From Diprion similis (lineage: Eukaryota; Arthropoda; Insecta; Hymenoptera; Diprionidae): 64,000 nucleotides of DNA. The translations under genes were made by a program, and so were the position numbers. The stretch is taken from NCBI RefSeq assembly GCF_021155765.1, contig NC_060106.1, positions 9,245,501-9,309,500 on the forward strand, in the 5' to 3' direction. The notes beneath the pieces are model-generated. The model was given only the letters and a program-made list of their open reading frames with translations, searched no databases and was not told where the DNA came from. Within the stretch, counting starts at the first letter, position 1; each line of letters starts with the position of its first letter. Below are positions 1 through 11,459 of the stretch, one piece after another.

Positions 1-960
1 CTTTCGTGACACGGCATTGTGCCAACGGGGAAAACTGGCCCTCAAATAAATTGGCAAAAGGAGGACGAAGGAGGAAGGGCAGAAGCGGTAAAACAACAAC
101 CACCACCACCACCACCACCACCACCTCATCCTACTCCTCGCCGCAGAACCACTATGCGTGCCTGCATGCATCGTGCGTTCGATTTATCGCGGCTGAAAGT
201 GGCGAGAATTATGTGATAAAACTTACCGTTTGATCGTTAGTAATCCAAAGAGAAGACGAGGAGGAACTGGGCCGAGAGTTTTGTCACATAAATCCACAGA
301 AAACAGTCTTTATAACCTCAGGATAGAGACAAAGAAGGCATAGCTGTCGCTAGCCAGCGAGGCTTCAACACACGAGACAGGGATTCCCCCGGCACTGACA
401 CACAACAATCCGGCAAACTCACTTCTCTCGATCACATCCCTATGAATCGCAATGTCATTCGTAGACCGATACCTCGCCGTCGATAAAAACGATCCCCTTC
501 AACGTGGGATTTGAAACGCGGTGCAACTACTCCGTCGCCTCTGATTTCACCCCACGGCGGCCATTACTGTGCGCGAAGCGTGTTTTGTTTTTCCCACGAA
601 CTGTTACTCCGTCTGGACGCTTGCCGCTGCCGCTCCTGCTGCCGATACGCCCGCTGTGAGGATGCGTACCCGACTGAAGAGAGCAATCGCCGGATACCTC
701 TGTCACCCAAACAACCAATCAAACGCCAGTTCGCCGGACGCCATATTGTTTCGCCCCGAACACAAAGGGCCGCGGAGCCGAAGACGGCCGAAAGGTTGCC
801 GAGCGAACCAAGCGGCGCGCTCCGAGCGCACGCAGAATCCCTGTCTTCTCTGTCTTTCCGTTGGAGCAGCCGCTAAGCTCGCTTCTCATTGGTCGGAGCT
901 TTATTTACGCCGGTGATGTTCATTTGTTTTCAGCCGTTAAACAACGAAGGGCAGGTAGAG
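1..960 (-). promoter_or_regulatory. CpG-rich block, possible 5' end of a gene off the left edge
   Basis: This block is richer in CpG than the following 7 kb and contains GCCGCC/GCCAT motifs, including a YY1/Pho-like GCCATATTG near 741. On the minus strand AACG|GTAAGT is a textbook splice donor, with the exon ending at 227. That fits a non-coding first exon of a gene transcribed leftward out of the window. Several overlapping open frames here (about 511-916) have no recognisable similarity and are read as a by-product of GC content. Whether a gene really starts here cannot be decided from this window. Confidence 0.3.
99..125. repeat. (ACC)n microsatellite
   Basis: About nine perfect CAC/ACC trinucleotide units lie inside the putative leftward intron at the window edge. 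Confidence 0.85.
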
Positions 961-3900
961 AGAGCTTTTTTAACGAGCCTCGGAACCTCGGTCAAACAAT
1001 AATAGCATTGTTTCAACGAGAGGTCAAGGGTCGTATGAAAGTGCCCCAGCTTCTCTGATTTACCCTTCCGTTCCACGAGGAAATATTTTTATTTCATCGG
1101 TACATGCGCCTCATTTATCGCACTCACAATCGTAATCGTACAACACGAGTTCTTTTGTTCACGTTGATTTTCGATCCGCCGTTGTACATACCAACGTTTG
1201 AAATTTGAATTAGCGCTATCAAAACTACGATAAATGATTCAACGGAATGCAATAAAGTTTTCAGGCATTGTGAATACTTACTTTTATTAATGGTGGAATA
1301 ATTCTGTCTGTATAGATATATTATACACCAAGAACCAATGATTTGCTATTGCAACGTGATTATACCTACACTCCTTACACTATGTTTACACCAATACATG
1401 ATAATTGTTGATCTAAGGCTTGTGCTTCGATACTTTACAACAATGTAGCCCCATCTTACGGGCAATTGTACTCTGAAAAATTTCGTATCAAATTCGTATT
1501 TGCTAACTTACCGCTACCTACGAGAATTTCTGTATTAATAATCTTATATCAATAAACATTTCAGTCTTTGTTATACGAATTTTTCTTCTTCTGTTCAACA
1601 ATTAAAGAGCAGCGCTTAATGTTTAAATTAATATAACACAAACGGCAATAGTTGTTTCAACGCTTTCAAATAAATCGAAATTTACCAAAAATTTTATCGA
1701 TAGCATGAAATGTCGATTACCAATATTGCGACGATATAAGAAACGCTCCCGAATAAACTTGCGCTTGGATAGTTTACAGCATTCGTGTTCTTACTAGGGT
1801 AACGCAAAGCGCTATGCATCTCGCCGCTTCCCAAATTTCCCGTTCGAGATATACTGAGTAATAAACACAGGAATGTATAACTCGAAGCTATGCCAGGATT
1901 GCATCGTCGAAAATCTAATGCGCTAGTTCTCTTATCTTGAAAGTCTTGAAATGGGCATTGAAATATCGTCTTTGCGGCATCGAGTGCAGAGGGATCGTCG
2001 TCACGTCTGAACAATGGCGAAGAATTTACGCGCGGTTCGCGGAGCGTGACGGCCGCTCGATGGGGTCGAATCACCGACAATATAATTCCCAAACCAAAAG
2101 CCGAAACTGGCGAGGGATTCGAACCCTACGCAAATCCGAACAAGACTATTTTACCACGAAAAAATATCATCACCCCCAAAATTTTATCGACATATAGCCG
2201 TTAAATTTCGCTTGAAAACAATTCAAGACTCAGAGATTACTAGTAAATAGTTTTAGATAAAAATTAAAACATATGCACTTCCATGCTTTCAGACTTTTTA
2301 CCAGTCGAAAGTTCTTCCATTTAATATTTGTAAATAAGTCTGAAAATGTTGTACTTACCGAAATGATGACCATGAATCTACATGACTGGTTATATCCGTC
2401 ATTTCGGGTCCTGAGAAAGAAGAGACTGCTTTCCTGTCGCAATTTCGAACGGTTAGTGGTTCGACGATGGTATACATAAGTGGTTCAAAATCGTTGTCCA
2501 CATTTCTCATGGGTCGACGAGTCAATTTGATTTTCTATGGGCGTTGCACGTGACCTCGAGGAGCACAGTTGGGGGTCCAACGTAGAGTTGGCAGCTTTCG
2601 TCAATTTGGTTAAAATTTTCCAAGGATAATGCAGTAAGGACCTTCAGGAGTGGAAGGATGCTCCGGGGCGTGTTTAAGGACGCTCAGGGACTTCTAATGG
2701 AGAGTAAATTAGCCTGGGGTAGAAACGTGGTTATTGAAGTATTTATTGCTTTATTTACAACAGTTTAAGAATAAATATATATATCTTTACAACGGCAATT
2801 AAATAATAAAGATATTTTCCCCAAGTCGAGGAGGCATCGGACACGAGACGGACAACCGTGAAATGATGACTTTGGCGCGCGGCGCGCAAGCTACTTATGG
2901 CCATTTGCGAAAACATTCAGATTTATAGCTGTACAGTAAACCAGAGTTACGCCTACGTCAATATATTTGAGCAACATTTTTTCTTATTTAACCACCCCCC
3001 ACAAATCATGTTCTCCCGTTGAACCCGACGCGACGTGACGCGGAGGGAAATATATCACGTACACGCACCACGGTATGTACATACCTACCTCCTCGCCACG
3101 GGAACACGACGGTTCCAACAGTTATAAGTAATCCCCGGGAACACCCGCCCCCCGCTCGTATTCTACTTCAATAACAATATGCCAGTTCGTACTGCTACGT
3201 TAACACCTGACAAATACATATTTCACCGTGAACTCGACATCAATTAGGTTTTTATATCATGCGGGCAACTTTACAAGTCATACGTACTTCATATTGTTAC
3301 GTAGATTTATTTCAAATTAAGGAATCATTCCATTAAAATTTCTCGAATTGATTCCCTGATATATTTTTTAACAACAATGAAATATTCACGTTACGAAATA
3401 ATTATACAGTGGTTAAACGATAGAATTAAGTTGAAAAGAAAGTTGGTAACATCACAAGAGAGATCAAAATCGAGCAAATTGTCTCTCCTAATCACGTTGG
3501 AATTGTTATTGTTTTCTCGTTTGACACCTGGACGAATGTTCGTTAAAAACCGCTTTACGTTATTTATCTGCATCAGATCGTATCTGCATCGGCAAGCGAA
3601 TCGCTGAGTGCGGTTCTTTGCGAATCATGAGGGTAAAAGAATTTGAATATCAATTGGAAAGTGTGAAAAAAAGAGAAGATAAAATAAAAGATCGTGTATT
3701 TGATCAAAGAATCGACGGATAGAGCGAGTAAAAGAAAAGATAAGAAACTCCAAGTCTTGCAATCCCATTTGCACGATAACTGAGAAATGACAGGAAGGGT
3801 AAGGGGGATAAAAACGGGAAGAAACGATTCATGAATATGAAATGAATCCAAACGGTTATTCCCTCTTTCTAGGATCTGAGAATTCACGAACAAGAGACGA

Positions 3901-6900
3901 AAATTTATTCGCTTCGAAGTTACAGGTAGTATACAACCTCAGTGGGAATAAACATTTGAAAATTATGGATGATCGAGCGTGACGTGGCGGTAGAGAAAAA
4001 AAATAAAAGAAAACAACGTAGAGGAGAAAGGTAACGCGAGAGTTAGCGTCTTGAACGGTGGGTTCAAAGCTCCGTGGAGTTGAGAAGCGTTTCCGTAACG
4101 CGATTGGAGTCAGTTCAAAGTCAATAATTGGCTAAAAATCGCTTCTCCGCTTCGCTCGATGCGACCAACACCAGAAACGCCGGAGTTCCTCCTCTCACCT
4201 CGAACCTGGAACAATTTCTTAGTCGTTTTGTCTCGCTCCACGTCGCCTTGAAGTACGTATACACCGGTGGAGCACCTTCTCTTTCCAACTTGCGCAATTT
4301 CGATCTTATACGTGCTCACATAGAACTCACTCGTCAAAAAGAATTCTCGATTTTAACGCACCCGTCTCTTTTCCTCTCGCAGCTTGTAACGTCTTCTTTA
4401 TACTTATGTATACCTTCATTCTCTACCTACCTACCATCCATCCATCCATCCATCCATCCCACCTGAATTCTATCTCACGCACTGCCCCCTAAATCGCCCG
4501 ACGGTCAGATGGGCAATTTATTATCCTTAATAATCCGACCCGTGCAGTATACGTAATTTCATTCTAATCAAATTTTTAACAGGCATCGCTGCATGATTTT
4601 CTCGGACATCGAAAAATATGCCCTGAGGCATTCGGTATGTATACGCATAATACCTATTGTACATACACTTAATCGACGCATATTGTATTTTCTCAGCATT
4701 GTACGTACACCTAAGTAGAATTAATACGACAGTAAATTAATTAAGAAATCTCACGAAGCCGTGATACAAATTTCACGCCAACGACAGAATGAAAAGGGAC
4801 TATTTTTGTCCCGCTTGAAATAGATCGATATTATACAACGTACGTAAAGCCGTGCCGTTGAAAAATGTGGCGATTTATAATAATGAAATATCTTTTTTCA
4901 ACCCCATTTGTACCTCTTTACTCAGCATAAAAAATAAAACGAAAAAATAATTGAAAAAAAAAAAAAAAATTCATTCGCTTTTTTGAATAATTTGTTTCGG
5001 TTGCTTTTTCGTTTCGTAACGTGGATATACAATAGCCTGTGAGTAATGGCTCTCGTGAGAGTGCTAAACGTTTTGCGTGTACGATGTCCATGTACCTACC
5101 GCAAATAAACGCAATTTTAACACGGACTGTTGGAGATAAAAGAAATTCACGCTTTCGGTCGCACTTCGTTCGCTCCGCATTAATTACTAATGCACCGTTT
5201 CTGTCCACTGGACGGGATTGTAATCTTGCGTAAATGTAATTAAACGCTGGGACTGAAACTAAATAATTTGTAGGACAAACACTCGACAAACAACTACTTC
5301 CGGGGCGTTGAAAGGATTTCGGGATTAGTATACTCTATGTTAATCCCAGCAGCTCTGCGGAGTCAAGTTTTCGTTAACAAATACAACGCTTGCAGTGAGT
5401 TACTCAACTTGAATTACTTCGGAGATGCGAGAATTAATGTATATTCTTTGCAACAGCAAAGCCGAGTTGACATTTTAGCTCGGATTTTGGTCCATTCAAA
5501 CGGCGAAGTATGCAAGAAGTCCTCTATTTAATAATAAAAAACTAATCCTTACTTTCTTAGTTGCATTTCTGTCTAAACTGAGCGGTAAACGGCTATCCAA
5601 GACACAAATAAAAAAAATTGGATAATCATCGATTTTTGAAACGGGACGAACAAATCATCATTGACATTCTCCAGTTTGAAATTTTATACCGTGAAATACC
5701 GTGATAAACTGTTTGGGAAATTGTAACTACCGTTGAGTCGTGACGGTGTAATTTGAAATGTTATTATTAACGGCCTGTCCAATAAATCAGCTTTTGTTCC
5801 GATATTAGGCAGAGGTAGAGGAACCTATATCCGATATCAGTATCCGCGCGTAAATCATGCGGCTCATGACCTGTGAGTATCCCTTTTAAAATCCGTTTCA
5901 ATGCGTTTGCTAACCGAAATTGATATTTTTCCGGAAAACATCAAAGACTTACTATTTCAATAATTAATAAAACGATCCCATAGCACAAAAGTTTTAACTC
6001 ACAATCAAAAGTGACTAAAATAGATAGAATGAAAATCTAAAATGGCAGAGTTCACAGCACAACGAACAAATCACGCGGACGTGCCTCTCGCTTATATCAC
6101 GATTCGAGACGTGCTAATCACTTTGAAACTACGGGTAGACTATTAATTTGAATAATAATTATTAATTAACCGAAAAAGCGCACCCTCCCACACATCGGGT
6201 TCGGTTCGGTACGTGACCATTAAAAGCTCATTAGAGTCAGACAAGGTCGTAGAAAGGGTTTGCAAATAATATACCTTACACTGCAGGTTTGCTGTCAAGT
6301 TATAGATCCCAAATCGCGGTCCTTTGTATCGAAAGATGATGATTTTCAGGATCTCATGAGTGCACCGACGGATTGTGTGTACGACTATAATCGGTCTGTC
6401 TGCTTTGAACAATAACGCGTGATGTACTGTATTCGTTATATCCACGGATCATTACCCGAGTGCATACGCATACCTGGAACTGGATAATTAAAGGCGTGTC
6501 GAATTGTCGACGGTCGATTCAAGTCGGTTAATTTGTTATTCGGCGTAGGGAAAATAGACAAATTTGACTCGACGAAGGTACAATATATTAGGGTGGGCCG
6601 AGAAAAAAAGAAAACATTTTGAATAATTTTGAAACGAGTCGACTTGGCGAAAAATTACATCAGACCTTTTTTGTAGATCGTTCAATTCCCGACAAGGATA
6701 TGTATTGATTTTTACAACTCGCTCATTCGTTAGAACGTAAGAAAATTCCAAATGAAGAAAAAAAAGAATTTCCCGTATTATTTAAATGGGAAATCAAAAA
6801 TCGCGATGTGGCACCTCTTAATATTAATATTAAGATCTCAAACTTTCACAGAATTTGGTTTTCATCATCTTGAACGATATTTACATACCTCTAAATGCAG

Positions 6901-7500
6901 TATAATATACGAGCACCGTGAGTCTGAATCGAAAGAACATTTAACAGCTCGGCGATAAGCAAGGTACGTACACACGCGGCAAGTTGTACGAAGATATTGA
7001 TTAACTATTACGGTATGAAAAAGTAAACGGTTTACTCTCAGTCCAACGGAAACATCATGTATGGTTCGAATAATGAAGCCGGTTTACACACGCTTCCGAC
7101 CACTACATTTTCATTTATATTTCAAATGCACTCGCACGCTACGAGCGCTTTGCCGGTAGGGGAACTGGTATCAACTCTGCTCTTGTACATGATTGTTTTC
7201 GCTTAGCGATAACCTGCACCACTGATGCAGTTTGAACTCGGTTTTAAAGAGAGCTTACAAAAGACCGTATAATAACCGTTACTGACCAGCAGCAACGTTT
7301 TCAATACCATCGATTATCTCTTCACGCCGCTCGCTACGTTTTTCTCGCATTCCGATAATGACTACAAACAGGGTCTAAAAGCTGCAGAGATAATCCTGCA
7401 TTCCGACGAATGTTTACTTTCTGCTTTAAAAAAATATGTACAGTATATATGTATACGAAAATTCCATGAATCACCACTTTTCGAATAAAAACGGGACATA
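961..7500. other. Intergenic, no gene recognised
   Basis: This is AT-rich DNA with only short random open frames and no recognisable protein on either strand. It contains an ATCC microsatellite (4434-4459), an A-run near 4957 and a GC-richer patch at about 2500-3150 that differs from its surroundings. A perfect RNA polymerase III B-box-like match on the minus strand near 2115 is dealt with in the findings. Confidence 0.6.
4434..4459. repeat. (ATCC)n microsatellite
   Basis: About six consecutive ATCC units follow a CTAC-rich stretch in intergenic DNA. Confidence 0.85.
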
Positions 7501-7530
7501 ATCACTGATTTTCCAGCGTGGTATAGAGAG

Positions 7531-8250
7531 GCCTCTGCTCTTACAGAAAACTATTCTATAACAGAGTAGAAGTCCTACAGAAAATATACTGCAGGTTTTT
7601 TTTCTTTTGAAGTTTCATCCTACAGAGTTCGCTTCTACAGAGAGTGAAGCTTAACTTACCCTAGATCTCAGGGTGATGAAGTCACCTTCTACATTCTTAT
7701 CAGGAGTTTATGTGGTGTAATTTCGTATACGGTTCGACTTATTCCAACCTTTAATATGCCACAAATCACTTGAATGCAGTTTTCGGACGAGTAAATCTGA
7801 AATTGCTTGTTGTTAAATAATTTTTCTGTATCAACTATATAGTGAAAAATGACCTGATTTTTCTTTGAATAAATTATAAATGTTCCCTGTATAAAATTCA
7901 AATTAAGAGTGTCAATTCGAGTATCCAATAAATAAAGCTCCGAATCAGTCAGTCTTCATAAACACGTTTATGATTCATTTATTATTTGTGGAACTGAACG
8001 CGTGGAAAAAATTGTCATAATTCCTTTTCGTGGGAAAAGTTATATTCTTTTTTTTTTCCTAAGCCGCTATAAAATTCCCGGACTAATTAAAAAATTTCCT
8101 GGCTTTTCCATAAATGTCCGGATAGAAATGAACTCTGTTGGATTTTCATTCCGTAGGATTGCACTCTGCAGGATAAAATTTCTGTAAAAAAATCCTTTAA
8201 AATATTCTCTGCACAACTTTTACTCTGTAGGATAGATTTCTGTAGAACCG
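7531..8250. mobile_element. MITE-like element with sub-repeated inverted ends
   Basis: About 120 bp at 7531-7650 aligns, by eye at roughly two-thirds identity, with the reverse complement of about 8125-8250. Each arm contains several copies of a CTACAGAGT / CCTACAGA-like sub-repeat. No coding capacity lies between the arms. Terminal boundaries and a target-site duplication could not be fixed, so the limits are approximate. It resembles a non-autonomous DNA element. Confidence 0.5.
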
Positions 8251-8463
8251 GTCCACAACTGTGGCATTAAGCGCAATTTCGAATTCCCGAAAAAAAAAAA
8301 ACGGATTCGAGAGAACCACCCGCTAGTAGGTGCAGTAAAACACAATGCCGGCTATTATTGTCTAGATTGCAAAATATGTAACGAGTATGATTCGAACGAT
8401 AAAATTCCATCCAACTGCAGCAAATATTACCAATAACACGCCCGATATTGGATACGTCTCTAT

Positions 8464-10936
8464 TTATATTTCAAAGTATCCTTTGTATCCACCGGAGTAA
8501 ATTACTACGATAACTTGTCTAATTTGGTTGATGCAAAATATCAAATAAAAGCGGATGAAAAAATGCCAAACTTCGGATTATATAGGTACATAGCAAGTTA
8601 GTTTTTATCACGATTTCACGCCCTTACTGCCAAATAAAGTTAAAAATCACAGCGATGTTCGTGCTTGGTTTTTAACTTGAACAAAACGTTTTTCAAACGT
8701 AATACAATAATGAGTTAAATCTGAAAACTCTCACCTCTGGTCAGCCAGAATTTTCCCAAGCGTTGCTTCAACGTCAATTTTGTGAACAGTACGTTTCCCT
8801 TTGCCCTCAAAGTACACATTTACATTTTTTGGATAATACCGCCGTCCTGTGTCCCATCCCGGAGATTCTTCAAACAATTCTTCCAACTGCGTTATCAATC
8901 TGAAACATAAACCACCAATGTTTGAGTAACAAATAAAAATGCAGTGAGGGTAAATATGCGGTTACCAACCAAATAAGGACGTGGAAGATTTTTATCGATT
9001 ACTGCACCAGATTTTTCGAACTGCTCAAGTAGATTATGCAATGTGCAAATGTGTTTAAAGTTAGCGTTGAAATGTACAATGTCAAATTAACTTGAACTAT
9101 TAACTGCATCGGTAATTTTCATTCTAGTATAAATAGTTGATTATACTTGAAAAGTGAATGTAAAATATGCATGCAGGTATTTGATCATATACAAGAAAAT
9201 GTTTTCGTATGCATGGCATTTTTCCGGTTTTTTATGCAGTATAAGATAATTGCTCTTATCAATGATAATGATAGTAATAATATTAAAAGTACCTGGTATC
9301 TTCGTGAAATTCTTGAATGAAATCTGTTTGATGAGTTTCTGGGTATAAAATTATAACGGGCCAAACTAAACGGCCGTTTTCCACCAAATGCACTCTGTTC
9401 TGGGCTATTTGAGGTACACACGGTTCGAGATCAGATAGTTGCAGGTGCCTCTTGCCTGAGCCCAATTCGATATTTACTCCTCTGCTTTGAATTATTTCGA
9501 GTAAAGTTTCCTCTTCTCGTTCAATTTTCTTAGCCAAGGCATCAGTTCGACGTTTATCCCTCTCCAATTTTTTCTGTAAATTTTCGATAACAGACGAATC
9601 AATTATTTACTACCTAATTATTGTTTGCAGTGCCAGTATTCAAGGTTAAAACTGACAAGCTCGGCACAGAATATTATTGTAAACCGTATTTTACCTTGTT
9701 AGCCACTGCTTCGTTTCGAAGATTTAATATCACCTTGTCCGACGGAGATTTTTCTAAAAATTGATCACAGTAAGTAATACATTGATCATAGTCCTTGATT
9801 TGCGAACAGCAGTTTGCAGCTCTGTTCCATGCTTTTGGATAATCTGGCTTAAGTTTCAAAGCATGTTTGCAATCGTTTAAACTGGATCTGAAATTTTCAG
9901 TAATTCAAATACTTGTTAAATTAAATGAAAAGTGAACTAGGATGAAAGATGTGTTTTCTATTAAAGCAAATAGTGCCTGGATCATGTAATCTTGGATTTA
10001 TTCCAAACACGTCTTGCTTTTAAAGCTTAAATCATTTTGTCAAAAAAATAATCACTTTGACCCGCACAGTATTTCGAAATAAACTGAACAATAAGCATAA
10101 TATAAGATATATTTACCGGTAATTCTGAAGCATGTAATGTGCAGCAGCTCTATTGTTATAAAGCTGAGCCATTAAATCATCATCTTTACATTTAGTTCTG
10201 ATGCCTTCTGTGTAGCCCATTATAGCTAGACGGTAGTTCTTGTATTTGAAATTGAAATTTCCATCTTCTTTGTAGTTATTTGCTAATTCTGAAATACGAA
10301 ACCACAGAATTATAAAAAAAAATACCTTCTTCAACATCTTGCACTTACTGTAATGGAATAATCACTCAAATTTGTTTCAATCAAAATATTGAACAGCTAC
10401 TTTTCTACTTTCTGTACATCATTTACAAAATGATATGCATTATTGTTCATGACGCTGAAACAAGCAGGTGATATCCAGCGGATATAAGGCTGGCAAGGAG
10501 TGAGCAAACGTTACAATATCAAGGGATATGTATTCAATGAGTTCCCTGAATAATTCCAGCAAATTCCATCGTTTGGTCATCCCCTGGAACCTTTGCGCCT
10601 ATATTACCTGCTGAGTATTACCCGCTAGTTTCAGCTTCATCTATAATTTGCTCACAAACCTTCGGGAGTATTTTCGTTCTCATCGTATTTCAACTGTTGT
10701 AAGCCTTCCATTAGCGGCGATAATTCGTCTCCAACTTGGGGAGCTTTTTTCATGAAGAAAGGATGCTTGTCCATTTCGGCTTCCCAACGATCTTCCGGCC
10801 ATCCTTCTGTATACTGTTTTCGCTCCAAATTATTAATATAGTCATCCAACTCAGCGTCCAGTTTAGCAGCAAGTTCTAAGCGCTCAGCTTCGGTCCAAGA
10901 TTTTTTCTCGGCATTATTTATATTCTCAGCATTCAT
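8464..10936 (-). CDS. TTC4: TTC4/Dpit47-like TPR co-chaperone
   Basis: Six coding exons on the minus strand: 10936-10660, 10288-10117, 9887-9695, 9573-9293, 8899-8735 and a proposed last exon 8518-8464. All junction phases close, giving 380 residues; human TTC4 is about 387. The N-terminal region carries the family's [14 protein letters not shown]-type opening and the HPFFMKK motif. TPR repeats follow in exons 2-3 ([31 protein letters not shown]), then a charged helix and the C-terminal wheel-type domain. TTC4/Dpit47/Cns1 proteins bind HSP90/HSP70 in cytosol and nucleus and help fold client proteins. Start choice: the frame is open upstream of this ATG, but an acceptor (TTCAG at 10945-10949) lies just before it, so the upstream codons are intron. 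The last short exon is the least certain part; otherwise a TGA follows directly after exon 5. Confidence 0.88.
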
Positions 10937-10943
10937 TGTTAAA

Positions 10944-11321
10944 CCTGAACATATTAATAAGTATGAAAAAATAGCATTAGATCCTTGCAATACAAAGGTA
11001 TTACTACTGTTACGGAAAGTTTAGGTTATGTTCAGTCATGTTGAAGATATATTAAGGTGACATACTAATTGATTTTCATTTACAAAATGTAACGAAATAG
11101 TGATTATGAAAATCGCAAATTAAATAAAAGTATAAATATATCAATTCTTACGGCTGTCCCACAAAAAATATTCATAGAAATTCGAAGTAACAAGACATGT
11201 ACCCTTTGCAACACAACCTAACTCACCAAACGTAGGAATCGAGCAATAGCTCAAAACTGATTCTGGGTGAATATCTATTAGAAGAATAATATTACAGTGA
11301 CGAAAATTTGAATGCTCACCT
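10944..11321 (-). other. Probable 5' UTR intron of the TTC4 gene
   Basis: On the minus strand a donor (ATAG|GTGAGC, intron beginning at 11319) and an acceptor (TATGTTCAG, exon resuming at 10944) frame a short intron. It lies directly before the TTC4 start codon at 10936. The untranslated first exon would lie at about 11320-11450, in a locally CpG-richer patch that includes ACGTACGTCACG. Confidence 0.45.
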
Positions 11322-11459
11322 ATTACTTCGCTTGTTGTTCAGAGAAAAAAGCGCCCAGTCGTCGTGTGTACATTTTCTTTGAATCCTAACTCTCGCACGC
11401 TTCACGTACGTCACGTAAGCATGGAAAACACATGGCTGCCAGCCTAGAATAGCAATGTT

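Noticed and set aside
511-916. Two plus-strand open frames of 115-121 residues
   Set aside because: They are basic, Arg/Ser-rich translations in a CpG-rich block with no recognisable domain. A promoter or leader reading is simpler.
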